Positions 63,604 to 64,000 of a DNA stretch of 64,000 bases are shown here, piece after piece (within the stretch, counting starts at the first letter, position 1; each line of letters opens with the position of its first letter). The stretch lies in assembly GCA_964531225.1 (NCBI GenBank), contig CAZHDB010000004.1, forward strand, positions 31,691 to 95,690, read 5' to 3'. A program made the translations under genes and the position numbers. The notes beneath the pieces were generated by a model. The model worked only from the letters and a program-made list of their open reading frames with translations. It searched no databases and was not told the origin of the DNA. This DNA is from CAZHDB01 sp964531225 (GTDB lineage Archaea; Thermoproteota; Thermoprotei_A; Sulfolobales; Desulfurococcaceae).

Positions 63604-64000
63604 TTATGGCAATGTTATTTGTCTAGGATATTCATAGCCAGCTGCAGTATGTAACTTAATTTCAATTGTTTGACCTGAAGTAAATGTGTCTCCAGCGATA
63701 CTTAGTACTATGGTAGCTGTTTCACCGCTCTTAACAGGAATAGAGATACTGGCTGTTGGACCAATTACATTTGTAGTTGTTGGTGTTCCACACGTATAGC
63801 TCACTGAAGTAACTGTATTAGTATATTCGGTGAGAGGCATTCCATTTATATATATATCGTCTATGGTTGCATCACTAGGGCCGGTATTTTTAACTTTCAG
63901 AGTAACTGTCCATCCACTTGTCTGATCACCTGTTGCATATGCGGTTGTTATTTCTAGTTTTTCGTATCTTGTGAATGTTCCTGTTATGCCTGTCATCCAG
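63604..64000 (-). CDS. Secreted pilin-like protein (partial, 5' end outside window)
   Basis: At least 131 residues of the C-terminus. Reading runs without stop to the window edge (a Trp codon precedes the first Met), so the start is further upstream. The part seen is Thr/Gly-rich, strictly beta-like (TLKVKNTGPSDATIDDIYING, SIPVKSGETATIVLSIAG, TSGQTIEIKLHTAAGYEY), the pattern of archaeal pilin/archaellin or S-layer-associated heads. Its GC content is above that of the neighbours, usual for highly expressed surface proteins. Confidence 0.65.
   Translation of the reverse strand, partial: WMTGITGTFTRYEKLEITTAYATGDQTSGWTVTLKVKNTGPSDATIDDIYINGMPLTEYTNTVTSVSYTCGTPTTTNVIGPTASISIPVKSGETATIVLSIAGDTFTSGQTIEIKLHTAAGYEYPRQITLP

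Noticed and set aside
1..64000. CRISPR arrays, insertion sequences, integrase or toxin-antitoxin genes
   Set aside because: No spaced direct repeats, transposase motifs or paired small toxin genes were seen on either strand.

Overview
The window looks like a chromosomal segment of a hyperthermophilic crenarchaeon of the Desulfurococcales, most like Staphylothermus; this is inferred from gene content and style, not from a database match. It is AT-rich and densely coded. Many starts are TTG or GTG, and many genes are preceded by the crenarchaeal Shine-Dalgarno core GGTGAT placed 4-8 bases before the start, which I used to choose starts. No rRNA, tRNA, IS element or CRISPR array was seen.

Left part (1-15.5 kb): Mrp-type ATPase, mevalonate kinase, a C/D box sRNA directly in front of a small unknown gene, a Sir2 deacetylase whose only sensible start codon is ACG, then an apparent operon of a degenerate amidohydrolase, a two-TM protein, Mre11 and Rad50. 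A nitrilase-family hydrolase, a hotdog thioesterase, a thioredoxin-like protein and two unknown proteins follow.

Middle (13.5-41 kb): molybdenum/tungsten cofactor genes (MoeA fused to a periplasmic-binding-like domain, a second MoeA, MoaB, and later MobB with a 4Fe-4S tail), a PflA-like radical SAM protein, an isoaspartyl peptidase/asparaginase, an overlapping SpoIIM-like/HAD/threonine synthase operon, and feoA-feoB behind a 24-base perfect palindrome that resembles a DtxR-family operator. Housekeeping genes follow: isoleucyl-tRNA synthetase, an RNA m5C methyltransferase, a phosphohexomutase, an M29 aminopeptidase. Two CPA2 antiporter paralogues sit tail to tail. A CBS protein, a second C/D box sRNA and AMP phosphorylase (nucleotide salvage) come next.

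Right part (41-64 kb): geranylgeranyl reductase (archaeal lipids), a CofE-like ligase, a DUF429 protein, a DHH phosphoesterase and an Nre DNA-repair protein with a C-terminal PIP-like motif. From about 48.8 kb the genes form what looks like a surface-filament locus. Two multi-TM proteins with DUF835-like tails, a KaiC-like ATPase, an unknown protein and an ACT-V4R protein precede a secretion ATPase. The ATPase is divergent from an operon of a TadC/ArlJ-type platform protein and five small proteins with N-terminal pilin-like helices. A PMT-type glycosyltransferase and a truncated secreted, pilin-like protein close the window. This assembly, with its candidate regulatory genes, is the best candidate for a poorly described system.
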